Shown piece after piece: positions 34,587-43,620 of a DNA stretch of 64,000 nucleotides (within the stretch, counting starts at the first letter, position 1; each line of letters starts with the position of its first letter). The notes under the pieces are model-generated. The model was not told where the DNA came from. It saw nothing but the letters and a program-made list of their open reading frames with translations, and ran no database searches. Source of the stretch: Draconibacterium sediminis (lineage in GTDB: Bacteria > Bacteroidota > Bacteroidia > Bacteroidales > Prolixibacteraceae); NCBI RefSeq assembly GCF_000949475.1, contig NZ_JRHC01000001.1, positions 1,364,001 through 1,428,000 on the forward strand, written 5' to 3'. A program made the translations under genes and the position numbers.

Positions 34587-37500
34587 ATGAAACAAAAGAA
34601 TATGAAAACTACAGCTTGTTCAAAATGGAAACGAGTAATTTATTCAATTATTGGTCTTATAATTTTAGTTCCGGGATACATACGAGCTCATGAAAGTGCC
34701 GGGAAAAGCAAAATTCACAGTGTAAATGTTAATTATGAATTGTACCAAATTAGTAAAGACGATATTGAAGGATTTTCTGAACAACTCGGTGGAGGTATGT
34801 ATTCATACCCATCGTTAAGAGACGATGTTAGAGACGCAATGATAGCCCGTGCATCAACCGGTGAAGCAGGATTTGAATTTCTTACTGAAATGGTGCCAGC
34901 CAATTATCCAAACGAAGTTGTTAACTTCTTTTTTTATTCCGATATCGATTTAAATATTAGGGAGCCATACGATATCTTGGTAAATGGGAAAGCCTTACTT
35001 ACCCTTAAAGCGAACGAAAATGGCGGGCTGGAAATACTCCAAAACCCGGGCAAGGGTAACGCAACTTACTATTTGTACCGCCGCGATGGCAATGGCGATG
35101 GTATTGGTGCTTTTCGTTTAACGGTACCAACCGCTATGCTGAAAAAAGGAGAAAAGGCGCAAGTTAGCGTATATGGTCAGCACATGGGTACAAACGGTTG
35201 GTTTATGCTTTTTAAACTTCAGAATGCCATATCGTGGTTAAAAGGTGCGGGATTAAATGATGTTTCTTTTTCCATCAAACAATTTAACGATAAGCTTTTA
35301 ATTGATGCTCCGGTTCATTTGGTGGGCGAAAAAGTTTCGGTAGTGGCAGATGGCAATAAAAGTAACGAGGCTGTATTTAAGAAACAAGGCGAAATGGCTA
35401 AAGCATCTGTAGTTGCAGAAGCTCCCAAAAAATCGTTAACAATTAATTACGGCGACAAAACGTATGACGTAAAATTTAAGAAAGGCAACGGTGAAATCAA
35501 TGAAAATGTAGCTGCAGGTGAATTTTATTATAATTCAAACGCTCATTTTCATAACAGTTGGGTAGCTGATTTTACAAAACGTTATCGACCTGATTTCTAC
35601 GCTGCATACGAGCCATTCTTCGAAAATAAATACGAGAAAGGTTTGATTTCGATTATGAATTCGAGTCATCAGGATATAGCCTGGGTAGACCGCCCGGAAG
35701 CGTGTATTATAATGCGCGATACCCTATTGTTAAGCCCCATTATTAAAGATGCTTTTGTCCGTAAAGACTACGGCTTCGATATTGAAGACGGTTTAATGTT
35801 GAGAGAATACCTGGAGCGTCATCCCGATGCACAAGAGAAATTAACCACATTACTGAATCGCAAGTTGCTTTCGGTAGGAGCCACTTACAACTGCCCTTAC
35901 GAAGATATGTACGATGCCGAAGATTTGGTACGCCAACTTTATTTGGGTAAACTTTGGGTGAAGAAATATTTTGGTGGTTACGACTCAAAGGTATATTGGA
36001 ATGTGGATGTGCCGGGTAAAACTATGCAGTTCCCACAAATTCTGAAAAAAGCCGGGGTAGATTATATGATTATCAGTAGACACGCTAAAAGCATGACCCA
36101 CTGGGGGAGTCCCGACGGAAGCACGGTATTTACATATTCACCCGGCCATTATGGCGAAGATTTAATCCACCTTTCAAAAGATATTGACGAAAAAGTAAAA
36201 TATGGCGCCGAGCAGGTAGTATGGTGGAGTCGTTATTTCAAAGATAGTGAAACGCAAACACCATTGTTGTCAAGTCAGGATATGTTGCCGGCTATCGATT
36301 ATTCCAATTTTATTGAAACATGGAATGCTACAGAAGAGGTGTATAACGAGAAGGGTGAGAATATTGATGTTCATTTCCCAAACATGGAGTTAATGACCGT
36401 TGATGAATACATGCCATTGGCCGAGCAACATGCTATCAGTGTGGATACCATTTGGGGTGAACGCCCTAACGTTTGGGTATATATTCACGGCCCCGGACAT
36501 CACGATGCTTTAACGGCCAGCCGAAAAGCCTCAAAACTACTCCCGGCAGCCGAAAAATTCTTAACAGTCGCTGATGTGTTAGATGAAGAAAGAATGCCTT
36601 ATCCTTATGAGGAGTTGGACAAGGGATGGCAAGCTAAAATATTCCCCGATCACGGATGGGGGGGACACGATGGCGACATTACCGACAACCTGTTCAAAGA
36701 GCATTTAGTAAAATCGCAGGTAATTGGTGAAAAACTATTGGACGATGCTACAACGTTTATCGCACAGCGTGTAAAAACCAGCGAGAAAAAGGGCATTCCG
36801 GTGGTACTTTTCAATAGCCTTTCGTGGGAACGTACTGACCCGGTTACCGTTGAGCTTGATTTTCCTAAAGGTAAAGCAAAAGGATTGAAAGTAATTACAA
36901 ACGATAATAAAGAGGTGCCGTTTCAGTTGGCAAAAGTTATTAAATACGACGACGGAAGTTTCAATCGTGCCAACATTGTATTTGTTGCTGAGAACATTCC
37001 ATCTGTTGGTTACAAAACCTACTATGTACAGACCAAAACAAAGAGAAATACCATAGCTGATGATGTGGCTTTTAATCCGGTATATGAAAACGATTTTTAC
37101 AAAGTAACATTTGCCGAGGGAGGTGTTGAGCAGATATATGATAAGGAACTGAGCCGCAACTTATTTACAACTAAAGCATTTAAAGTGGGTGAGATATTCA
37201 CCTTGCAATCAGAGGGGAATGGTGCCGGCGAATTTGGCGATGTGCAACAACCCTTTATGAAAGATTTTGACCAGGTTAGTGTGCATGGTGCAAAATGGGA
37301 GTTGGAACAAACAGGCGATGTGTATACAACGTACAAACTGCAACAGGAAATTAAGCATGCTCGTGTTGAGCAGCGAGTTACTATTTACCACCAGCTAAAG
37401 CGCATCCAGTTCAACAATAAACTGATTAACTGGGATGGTACTTTATACCGCGAGTTCCGCACGGCATATCCGGTGGCTATCAAAAATTCAACCATCAAAC

Positions 37501-38162
37501 ACGAAGTGCCTTTTGGTACGGTAGAAGTGGGGAAAAACGAAATAACAACGGCAGGAGAGCGTTACACCGTTCTTTGTAAAGATGTTCATCCCAGAGCGAT
37601 TATGGATTGGATTTCGGCCAATAACGAAGATGTTTGCGTTACCGTGAGTTCTTCGGTAGCAGCTGCCGACTGGATCAATCCAACTCAAACTACAGATGCC
37701 GACTTTTTACAACATGTTTTACTGGCCAGCCGTACGTCTTGTCATTGGGAAGGTAACGAATATTCTCAGGCCGGAAGTCATGACTATAGCCATGTACTCA
37801 CTTCAACAAAAGAGGGAGATATTGCCGGTTCGCGCATTGCAAAACAGTTTAATGAACCCATTAAAGTGGTGGTAAATCCGGAGCAATCGGTAAAAGCTAA
37901 TCTGGAAGAAAGCATTTCGTTTTTCAATATAGACAAAGAAAATGTAATTGTTTCTGCAATAAAAAAGGCAGAAGATGGCAAGGGGCTGGTAATGCGTTTA
38001 TACGATGCTGAAGGGAAAGCTGCAGCGCCTCATTTGAATTCGTATTTCAAATTAAATAATCTTCGACACACCAACCTTATTGAGGAAAATCCTAAACAGG
38101 TTAACCAAATTAAAGTGAGTCCTTACAGTATTGAAACGTATATCTTAAATTCAAAACAGTAA
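34587..38162 (+). CDS. GH38-type alpha-mannosidase with long N-terminal region, copy E
   Basis: The largest GH38 copy, 1191 residues from ATG 34587 (ATG 34602 is also possible; an upstream GTG at 34575 is next to the operator and unlikely). A signal-like segment (VIYSIIGLIILVPGYIRA) is followed by about 300 residues of beta-type sequence that I cannot assign. Then comes the catalytic domain: SSHQDIAWVD (H361, D363), nucleophile D474 in NVDVPGKT (lysine where the other copies have arginine), and H689 in DHGWGG. It opens the second LacI-controlled unit and is followed by GH92, KDG kinase and KDPG aldolase genes. Confidence 0.9.
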   Translation: MKQKNMKTTACSKWKRVIYSIIGLIILVPGYIRAHESAGKSKIHSVNVNYELYQISKDDIEGFSEQLGGGMYSYPSLRDDVRDAMIARASTGEAGFEFLTEMVPANYPNEVVNFFFYSDIDLNIREPYDILVNGKALLTLKANENGGLEILQNPGKGNATYYLYRRDGNGDGIGAFRLTVPTAMLKKGEKAQVSVYGQHMGTNGWFMLFKLQNAISWLKGAGLNDVSFSIKQFNDKLLIDAPVHLVGEKVSVVADGNKSNEAVFKKQGEMAKASVVAEAPKKSLTINYGDKTYDVKFKKGNGEINENVAAGEFYYNSNAHFHNSWVADFTKRYRPDFYAAYEPFFENKYEKGLISIMNSSHQDIAWVDRPEACIIMRDTLLLSPIIKDAFVRKDYGFDIEDGLMLREYLERHPDAQEKLTTLLNRKLLSVGATYNCPYEDMYDAEDLVRQLYLGKLWVKKYFGGYDSKVYWNVDVPGKTMQFPQILKKAGVDYMIISRHAKSMTHWGSPDGSTVFTYSPGHYGEDLIHLSKDIDEKVKYGAEQVVWWSRYFKDSETQTPLLSSQDMLPAIDYSNFIETWNATEEVYNEKGENIDVHFPNMELMTVDEYMPLAEQHAISVDTIWGERPNVWVYIHGPGHHDALTASRKASKLLPAAEKFLTVADVLDEERMPYPYEELDKGWQAKIFPDHGWGGHDGDITDNLFKEHLVKSQVIGEKLLDDATTFIAQRVKTSEKKGIPVVLFNSLSWERTDPVTVELDFPKGKAKGLKVITNDNKEVPFQLAKVIKYDDGSFNRANIVFVAENIPSVGYKTYYVQTKTKRNTIADDVAFNPVYENDFYKVTFAEGGVEQIYDKELSRNLFTTKAFKVGEIFTLQSEGNGAGEFGDVQQPFMKDFDQVSVHGAKWELEQTGDVYTTYKLQQEIKHARVEQRVTIYHQLKRIQFNNKLINWDGTLYREFRTAYPVAIKNSTIKHEVPFGTVEVGKNEITTAGERYTVLCKDVHPRAIMDWISANNEDVCVTVSSSVAAADWINPTQTTDADFLQHVLLASRTSCHWEGNEYSQAGSHDYSHVLTSTKEGDIAGSRIAKQFNEPIKVVVNPEQSVKANLEESISFFNIDKENVIVSAIKKAEDGKGLVMRLYDAEGKAAAPHLNSYFKLNNLRHTNLIEENPKQVNQIKVSPYSIETYILNSKQ

Positions 38163-38223
38163 GTTACAATTCCTGCATTACTCGAATGGTCTTTAATAAG
38201 CAATAAAATCGGTTACAGAAAAT

Positions 38224-40533
38224 ATGCGATCAACAAAACTTACTTTTTACCTTTTGTTAATTCTGCTTGTTTCATTGCTTTTTCCGGCATGCAACAGTAA
38301 ACAGCCAGAAACAGACTATACTCAATATGTAAACAGCTTTATCGGTACCCAGCACGAGGGGCATTGTTTCCCCGGAGCAACAGCGCCAATGGGCATGGTA
38401 CAACCCAGTCCAGAATCATATAATAATCATTATCCCGGATACGAAATGGATCATGTTACAGGATACCAGTATAACGATCCATGGATTTGGGGGTTTACTC
38501 AAACACATCTAAATGGAGTGGGTTGTCCTTCTATGAGCGATATATTGTTGCTGCCTTACTGTAACAACGAAATTGATCCATCGTTGCGCAGCAATTTTAA
38601 ATCTACCTATGATAAAGAGAGCGAATATGCTACGCCTAGTTACTACAAGGTATACCTTAACAATCATCATGTAAATGTGGAATTAACGGCTACCGAGCGA
38701 GTGGCTTACCACCGATATACGTTCGATAATCCTGAATCGGCAAAGCTTTTAATAGACTTACAATATGGCGTTTCGTGGGATATTAGCACAATCTCAGAAA
38801 ACATTATAGAGGCTTCACAGCAGTTTGAAGATGAATATACACTCACAGGGTATCGTAAGGCAAGAGAATGGACTCACCGCGAATTGTTTTATGTAATTAA
38901 GTTCAGCAAAAAAATTGCTAATAAAAAAGAACTTGAAACTCCGGAAAACAAAGAAGAAAATGCACCACGGTATTTGTTGGATTTCAATATGGATGGCAAT
39001 GAAAAATTAGAAGTTCAGATTGGCGTTTCAACGGTAGGAATAAGCGAAGCAAAGGCGAACCTAGACGCTGAGATCGACGGCTGGAATACTTTTGATAATG
39101 TTCGTGAAGCGACTAACAAAAAGTGGAATGACATTCTGTGCAAGGTTGAGTTAAAAGGAGATGAAGAAAAAAAGATCGCGTTTTATACTTCCTTGTACCA
39201 TCTTTATATTCAACCAAACAATATTGCCGATATTGATGGTCGTTATCGCAGCAGAGAAAATAATATTGAGCAGGCTACAGGAGGTGAGTTCTTCTCAACA
39301 TTATCCATTTGGGATACCTATCGTGCAGCAAATCCAATGTACACTATTTTAAGTCCTGATTTGGTGAGTAAATTTCTTACATCGATGATGGACAGCTACC
39401 GCACCATGGAGCCTGACCCTAATAACCCAAGGGAGGCCAATAAATATCTTCCGCGTTGGCAATTGTGGGCAAAAGAAACACATACCATGGTGGGGAACCA
39501 CGCTGTGCCAATTTTTGTTGATGCCTGGTTGAAAGGCATCAAAACTTCGGGCTATTCCGAAGAGCAGGTTTTTGAAGCCATCTGGAATTCTGTAAACAAA
39601 CCACATTACCGAAACCACGTAGCGCTGGTAGATTCATTTGGATACATTCCATACGATGTTCAGCTTTCATCTTTGGATGACGGCCGGGAAACAGTAGCTC
39701 GTTTGTTGGAAAACATTTACGACGATTATTGCGCTGCCTTGTTGGCAAAAGAGTTGGGCAAGGAAGATGAATTCAATTTTCTTATGAATCGGGCAGGTTT
39801 TTATAAGAACGTACACCACACCGAAAGTGGATTCATGCGAGGTAAAAATGCTAAAGGTGAGTTTAAAACTGATGTGGATTTATCAGAAGTAGTTGGAGAA
39901 TGGTTGCCAGAATCTGACTTTACCGAAGGCAATGCCTATCATTATCAATTTCATGTGCAGCATGATATTCCTGGTTTACTTGAATTAATGGGTGGCAAAG
40001 AAAGATTTGCTCAACATCTCGATTCAATGTTTTTTTCAAGCGAAAAGCCGGAAGTGAAAACATTGGTTTGGAATATTCATGGTACCATTGGTCAGTACTG
40101 GCACGGTAACGAGCCTTGTCATCATGTGCCATATTTGTACAAATACACCCATCAGCCCGAAAAAACCGATAAGTTAATACGCCAATTGGTTGATGAGTTT
40201 TATTACAACAAACCTGATGGATTAAAGGGTAATGATGATTGCGGACAGATGTCGGCGTGGTACATGTTTGCAACTCTTGGATTTTATCCTGTTAACCCTT
40301 GTGGTGGAGAGTACATTATTGGTGCTCCTCAGGTAAGTGAGGCAACCATTAATTTACCAAATGGTAAAATATTTACAGTTAAAGCCCACAACTTGAGCAA
40401 AGAAAATTATGTGGTAAAATCGGTTCAAATTAATGGTAAGGTTATAGATAGGAATTATTTAACACACAGCGAAATAATGAATGGAGGGGAATTGGTTTTT
40501 GAAATGAATCACATGAATCACCATCGAAAATAA
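38224..40533 (+). CDS. GH92 alpha-mannosidase lipoprotein
   Basis: A 769-residue calcium-dependent inverting exo-alpha-mannosidase of family 92. A lipoprotein signal ends at C23 (LLFPAC). The N-terminal beta domain starts with YVNSFIGTQHEGHCFPGATA, followed by PMGMVQPSPES. The catalytic domain keeps the predicted general acid E630 in HGNEPCHHVPYL, and GNDDCGQMSAWYMF with D671 and D672 as the base/calcium-site acids. GH92 enzymes in Bacteroidota trim alpha-1,2, -1,3 and other mannose linkages of N-glycans or yeast mannan. As a lipoprotein it may act at the membrane, in contrast to the soluble GH38 enzymes. Confidence 0.95.
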   Translation: MRSTKLTFYLLLILLVSLLFPACNSKQPETDYTQYVNSFIGTQHEGHCFPGATAPMGMVQPSPESYNNHYPGYEMDHVTGYQYNDPWIWGFTQTHLNGVGCPSMSDILLLPYCNNEIDPSLRSNFKSTYDKESEYATPSYYKVYLNNHHVNVELTATERVAYHRYTFDNPESAKLLIDLQYGVSWDISTISENIIEASQQFEDEYTLTGYRKAREWTHRELFYVIKFSKKIANKKELETPENKEENAPRYLLDFNMDGNEKLEVQIGVSTVGISEAKANLDAEIDGWNTFDNVREATNKKWNDILCKVELKGDEEKKIAFYTSLYHLYIQPNNIADIDGRYRSRENNIEQATGGEFFSTLSIWDTYRAANPMYTILSPDLVSKFLTSMMDSYRTMEPDPNNPREANKYLPRWQLWAKETHTMVGNHAVPIFVDAWLKGIKTSGYSEEQVFEAIWNSVNKPHYRNHVALVDSFGYIPYDVQLSSLDDGRETVARLLENIYDDYCAALLAKELGKEDEFNFLMNRAGFYKNVHHTESGFMRGKNAKGEFKTDVDLSEVVGEWLPESDFTEGNAYHYQFHVQHDIPGLLELMGGKERFAQHLDSMFFSSEKPEVKTLVWNIHGTIGQYWHGNEPCHHVPYLYKYTHQPEKTDKLIRQLVDEFYYNKPDGLKGNDDCGQMSAWYMFATLGFYPVNPCGGEYIIGAPQVSEATINLPNGKIFTVKAHNLSKENYVVKSVQINGKVIDRNYLTHSEIMNGGELVFEMNHMNHHRK

Positions 40534-40545
40534 AATTACAGACGA

Positions 40546-41151
40546 ATGAAAAAGTATAGAGGACTACAATTAGGAGTTTTAGTTGTGCTGGTTTATACTT
40601 ATGGTCTAAAAAAAACGGATACCATCGTATTAAATTATGTTGATACCCGGGTAGGTCCAGCAACCAGTATTGCCGATATAACGGTTACAGAAGAGGAGGA
40701 ACCTATGGGATATGTATCACCCATTGTAGGAAACCCATCGGCGCTAACCCATTGGAAACCACAAACTGCTTTATGGACTGATCGTGTAATAACCGTTCCC
40801 GTTCCGTATTGTTACGATCGGGAAAAGATGCAAGGCTTTCGAGGAACCCGTTACCCCAATGGTTCGGTAACCGGAGACTGGGGAGCCATGTGCATAATGC
40901 CTCTTGTAGGAGAGGTGAAAATTAAAGCAAAGGAACGTGCCTCGGCTTTTAGCCATGATACAGAAATTGCAAAGCCGCATTATTATGCTGTTCAGTTAGA
41001 CGATTATAACATAAAAACAGAATTTACAGCAGCTGTTAAAACTGCGTTTTTCCAGTTTCCTTTCCCCGAATCAGAGCAAGCTTCGTTACTGTTTGATGTG
41101 GATTATCTGTCGGGTATCTTCAGAGTTATTCCTGAAACAAAACCGGTATGA
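40546..41151 (+). pseudogene. GH92 N-terminal fragment (truncated by deletion)
   Basis: A 201-codon frame matching only the N-terminal beta domain of a GH92 enzyme: YVDTRVGPATSIADITVTEE, then PMGYVSPIVGNPSALTHWKP and GDWGAMCIMPLVG. GH92 proteins are normally 700-800 residues; the whole catalytic domain is missing and the frame stops at 41149. Immediately after the homology ends, sequence of a mannonate dehydratase begins in another frame (41147-41272). This indicates a deletion that removed the 3' part of this gene and the 5' part of a uxuA paralogue. It is clearly different from the intact neighbour GH92, so it was a separate paralogue, not a recent copy. Confidence 0.85.
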
Positions 41152-41272
41152 AAGAATACTTATTCCGGATCAGATCTCGCGAATGTGTTGCGACGGTTCG
41201 AGGTACTCCGAAATAGCTTATGCAATGAGTTATATGAATGCTGCAAATTCACTATATAGAAATGAATCTTAA
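41147..41272 (+). pseudogene. C-terminal remnant of a second uxuA
   Basis: In the frame ending at TAA 41270-41272 the translation includes ILIPDQISRMCCD, then YSEIAYAMSYMNAANSLY. The intact UxuA at 33305 ends with VLIPDHTPQMSCD, then YAGMAYAMGYMKAAISIV. The alignment is continuous to the C-terminus and starts within a few bases of the GH92-fragment stop codon. The active-site TPQM has become ISRM, so this piece has drifted and is surely non-functional. No start codon or upstream part of the gene remains. Confidence 0.85.
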
Positions 41273-41293
41273 TTTACAATTAGAAATAATCAT

Positions 41294-42331
41294 ATGAAGA
41301 AAAAAGTAGTCACTTTTGGAGAGATAATGTTAAGGTTATCCACTCCTGGATATTTGAGATTTACTCAAACGAAAGAATTTACAGCTACCTATGGAGGTGG
41401 CGAGGCAAATGTTGCTGTTTCTTTGGCCAATTATGGTATACCTGTTGATTATGTGAGCCGTTTACCTGAAAACGATTTGGGGCGAGCTTGTAGAATGGAT
41501 TTACAGAAATATGGAGTGAATACTGAGAACATAATTCACGGTGGCGACCGCCTTGGTATCTATTTTCTTGAAACCGGAGCAGTTAGCCGGGGTAGTAAGG
41601 TGGTTTACGATCGTGCTAATTCGTCTTTTTCAGAAATCAAACCGGGAATGGTTGATTGGGCAAATGTATTTCAAGAAGCAAGTTGGTTCCATTGGACCGG
41701 AATTACACCTGCAGTTTCACAGGGAGCAGCTGATGCTTGTCTGGAAGCTATCCAAAAAGCCAATGCAATGGGGCTAACAGTTTCGTGCGATTTGAACTAT
41801 CGCAAAAATCTGTGGAAATATGGGAAGGCCTGTTATGAGGTAATGCCCGATTTAGTTTCAGGGACAGATGTGGTTTTGGGGAATGAAGAAGATGCTGCAA
41901 TGGCATTAAACATACACCCGGAAGGTGTTGACGTAACAGCGGGTCATGTTGAGGGGAGAGCATATGAGTCGGTATCGAAACAAATTATGGAAAAATTTCC
42001 GAAGGTTAAAAAAGTAATTACTACGTTAAGAAGTTCAATCAATGCGAATCACAATAATTGGGCAGGTGTACTGTATAATGGAAAATCATTATATGAGTCG
42101 CACCAGTACCAAATTACGCACATTGTTGACCGTGTAGGTGGAGGCGACTCATTTATGGGCGGATTAATATATGGATTACTAAGCTATGAAGGAGACGATC
42201 AGAGAGCGCTGGAATTTGCGGTAGCGGCCAGCTGTTTGAAACATACTGTATTTGGTGATTTTAACCAGATTAGGATAGAGGAGGTGGAGAAGCTGATGGG
42301 AGGAGATGCTTCAGGTCGTGTCGCACGATAA
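41294..42331 (+). CDS. kdgK: 2-keto-3-deoxygluconate kinase (PfkB family)
   Basis: A 345-residue ribokinase/PfkB-type sugar kinase, predicted to phosphorylate KDG to KDPG with ATP. The N-terminal GEIMLRLSTPGYLRF segment and YGGGEANVAVSLANYG (substrate-binding Gly-Gly region) are typical of KdgK. The C-terminal signature is DRVGGGDSFMGGLIYG with catalytic base D285; the family usually has D-T-x-G-A-G-D, so Ala is Gly here. The gene follows the uxuA remnant and precedes the aldolase by 36 bases. It takes over the product of UxuA. Confidence 0.92.
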   Translation: MKKKVVTFGEIMLRLSTPGYLRFTQTKEFTATYGGGEANVAVSLANYGIPVDYVSRLPENDLGRACRMDLQKYGVNTENIIHGGDRLGIYFLETGAVSRGSKVVYDRANSSFSEIKPGMVDWANVFQEASWFHWTGITPAVSQGAADACLEAIQKANAMGLTVSCDLNYRKNLWKYGKACYEVMPDLVSGTDVVLGNEEDAAMALNIHPEGVDVTAGHVEGRAYESVSKQIMEKFPKVKKVITTLRSSINANHNNWAGVLYNGKSLYESHQYQITHIVDRVGGGDSFMGGLIYGLLSYEGDDQRALEFAVAASCLKHTVFGDFNQIRIEEVEKLMGGDASGRVAR

Positions 42332-42367
42332 TTTTGAATATAGAACTTTAAACCAGAAACATTTGTA

Positions 42368-43036
42368 ATGGCAAGATTCTCAAGAATAGAAGTAGCATTA
42401 AAAATGAAGGAAACAGGAATCATACCCGTTTTCTATCATAAAGATTTGGAAGTATGTAAAGCTATCGTAAAAGCCTGTTATAATGGAGGCATTCGATTGT
42501 TTGAATTCACAAACCGTGGCGATTTTGCGACCTTAACTTTCGCCGCCTTGAATCAGTGGATTATTGAAGAATGTCCTGAAATGATAATGGGTGTTGGTTC
42601 GATTATAGATGAAGCAACTGCTGCAATGTATATTGGTTTGGGGGCAAACTTTATCGTAGCTCCCTTGATTGATGAGGCAACAGCAAAAGTGTGCAATAAA
42701 CGCAAAATTTCCTGGAGCCCTGGTTGTGGTTCGGTAACCGAAATAGGTCGTGCGCATGAATTGGGTGCAGAGGTTGTAAAAATATTTCCAGGTTCACAAG
42801 TAGGAGGTCCTAGTTTTGTAAAAGCGATAAAAGGCCCAATGCCCTATGCAAACATAATGCCTACGGGTGGAGTATTACCAAACAAGGATAATTTGAAACA
42901 GTGGTTCGAATCAGGGGTGACTTGCGTTGGGATGGGATCTCAACTATTTCCAAATGAGGTCCTTGCTGATAAAAACTATACGTATATTACTGAGAAATGT
43001 AGCGAATTATTGGCAATTATTAATCAGCTACGATAG
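42368..43036 (+). CDS. kdgA: KDPG aldolase
   Basis: A 222-residue class I aldolase of the KDPG/KHG family (Eda type), splitting 2-keto-3-deoxy-6-phosphogluconate into pyruvate and glyceraldehyde-3-phosphate. The Schiff-base lysine is predicted as K138 in EVVKIFPGSQVGG. The upstream GIRLFEFTNRGDF carries the catalytic Glu/Arg region, and MGVGSIIDEATA and MPTGGV match phosphate-binding and barrel strands. It completes the route from mannonate to central metabolism and is the last gene of the mannoside locus. Confidence 0.93.
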   Translation: MARFSRIEVALKMKETGIIPVFYHKDLEVCKAIVKACYNGGIRLFEFTNRGDFATLTFAALNQWIIEECPEMIMGVGSIIDEATAAMYIGLGANFIVAPLIDEATAKVCNKRKISWSPGCGSVTEIGRAHELGAEVVKIFPGSQVGGPSFVKAIKGPMPYANIMPTGGVLPNKDNLKQWFESGVTCVGMGSQLFPNEVLADKNYTYITEKCSELLAIINQLR

Positions 43037-43352
43037 TATAATTGTAGATCATAAATACAAAAATAATGAAACGGTCTCAGAATAGAATGGCATAAATCAT
43101 TATGATAGATGAATTTGAAATTTAACAAAGAATTGGATGATTGTTCATTGCAGACCTTGATTTTTTATTTCAAAAGATTCATCAACGATATAGAATCATT
43201 TAAATCTAAAATGATGGCATTCCGGTTTTTCTTAAGTATTTTTGTTTTATTGAAAAACGGAAATGATACCGATGTGGCGTAGAAAAATAGATGATTTATT
43301 TTGTGTCATATTTGTACCATTAGCTTGTAAAGTATTCGTAGTCAGATGTGGT

Positions 43353-43360
43353 TATTTTTG
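43353..43360 (+). promoter_or_regulatory. Possible -7 box of a small RNA
   Basis: TATTTTTG fits TAnnTTTG. The nearest upstream TTG (43325-43327) is 25 bases away, longer than the 19-21 bases expected, so the promoter is weakly supported. A transcript from here to the terminator at 43437 would be about 70 nt. Confidence 0.3.
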
Positions 43361-43403
43361 AAGAAGTGAAATAAAAGACGATTAGTAAAATAATCAATAG
43401 ATT

Positions 43404-43437
43404 AAAGCGCAGTAAGTTCCAACTTGCTGCGCTTTTT
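43404..43437 (+). terminator. Rho-independent terminator in the gap after kdgA
   Basis: A 15-base stem (AAAGCGCAGTAAGTT with AACTTGCTGCGCTTT, one G-U pair) with a very short loop is followed by T residues. It is GC-rich in an AT-rich region and is an efficient-looking terminator for + strand transcription. Confidence 0.85.
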
Positions 43438-43549
43438 GTTTCTGCAAACTGCTCCCAAATCATTTTCTGATACGCTATCATTTCTATTCACAACTTTTTA
43501 CATCATCTGATAAATCCATTTTGGGTATTCAGATATTCTGCATTTCAGT

Positions 43550-43576
43550 GTAGGGTAGAGCCATTAAATATTCGTC
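43550..43576 (+). promoter_or_regulatory. ECF-type promoter of the GH109 gene
   Basis: GTAGGGTA (43550-43557), 13 bases, then TTCGTC (43571-43576) followed by AATAA. Three other sites in the region show the same two elements at exactly the same distance. The CGTC -10 core is typical for ECF sigma factors. It ends 44 bases before the ATG. Confidence 0.75.
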
Positions 43577-43620
43577 AATAATTCAAAACAGTTACACGAA
43601 AACTAAAATTAACGAATAAG

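Larger units (their letters stand above)
43037..43549. other. Non-coding gap between the mannoside and ECF loci
   Basis: No gene is visible. The stretch contains a -7-like box (43353-43360) and a strong intrinsic terminator (43404-43437), about 370 bases after kdgA. It could be a long 3' end of the kdgA transcript or hold a small RNA gene. The ECF-type promoter of the GH109 gene begins at its end. Confidence 0.5.
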
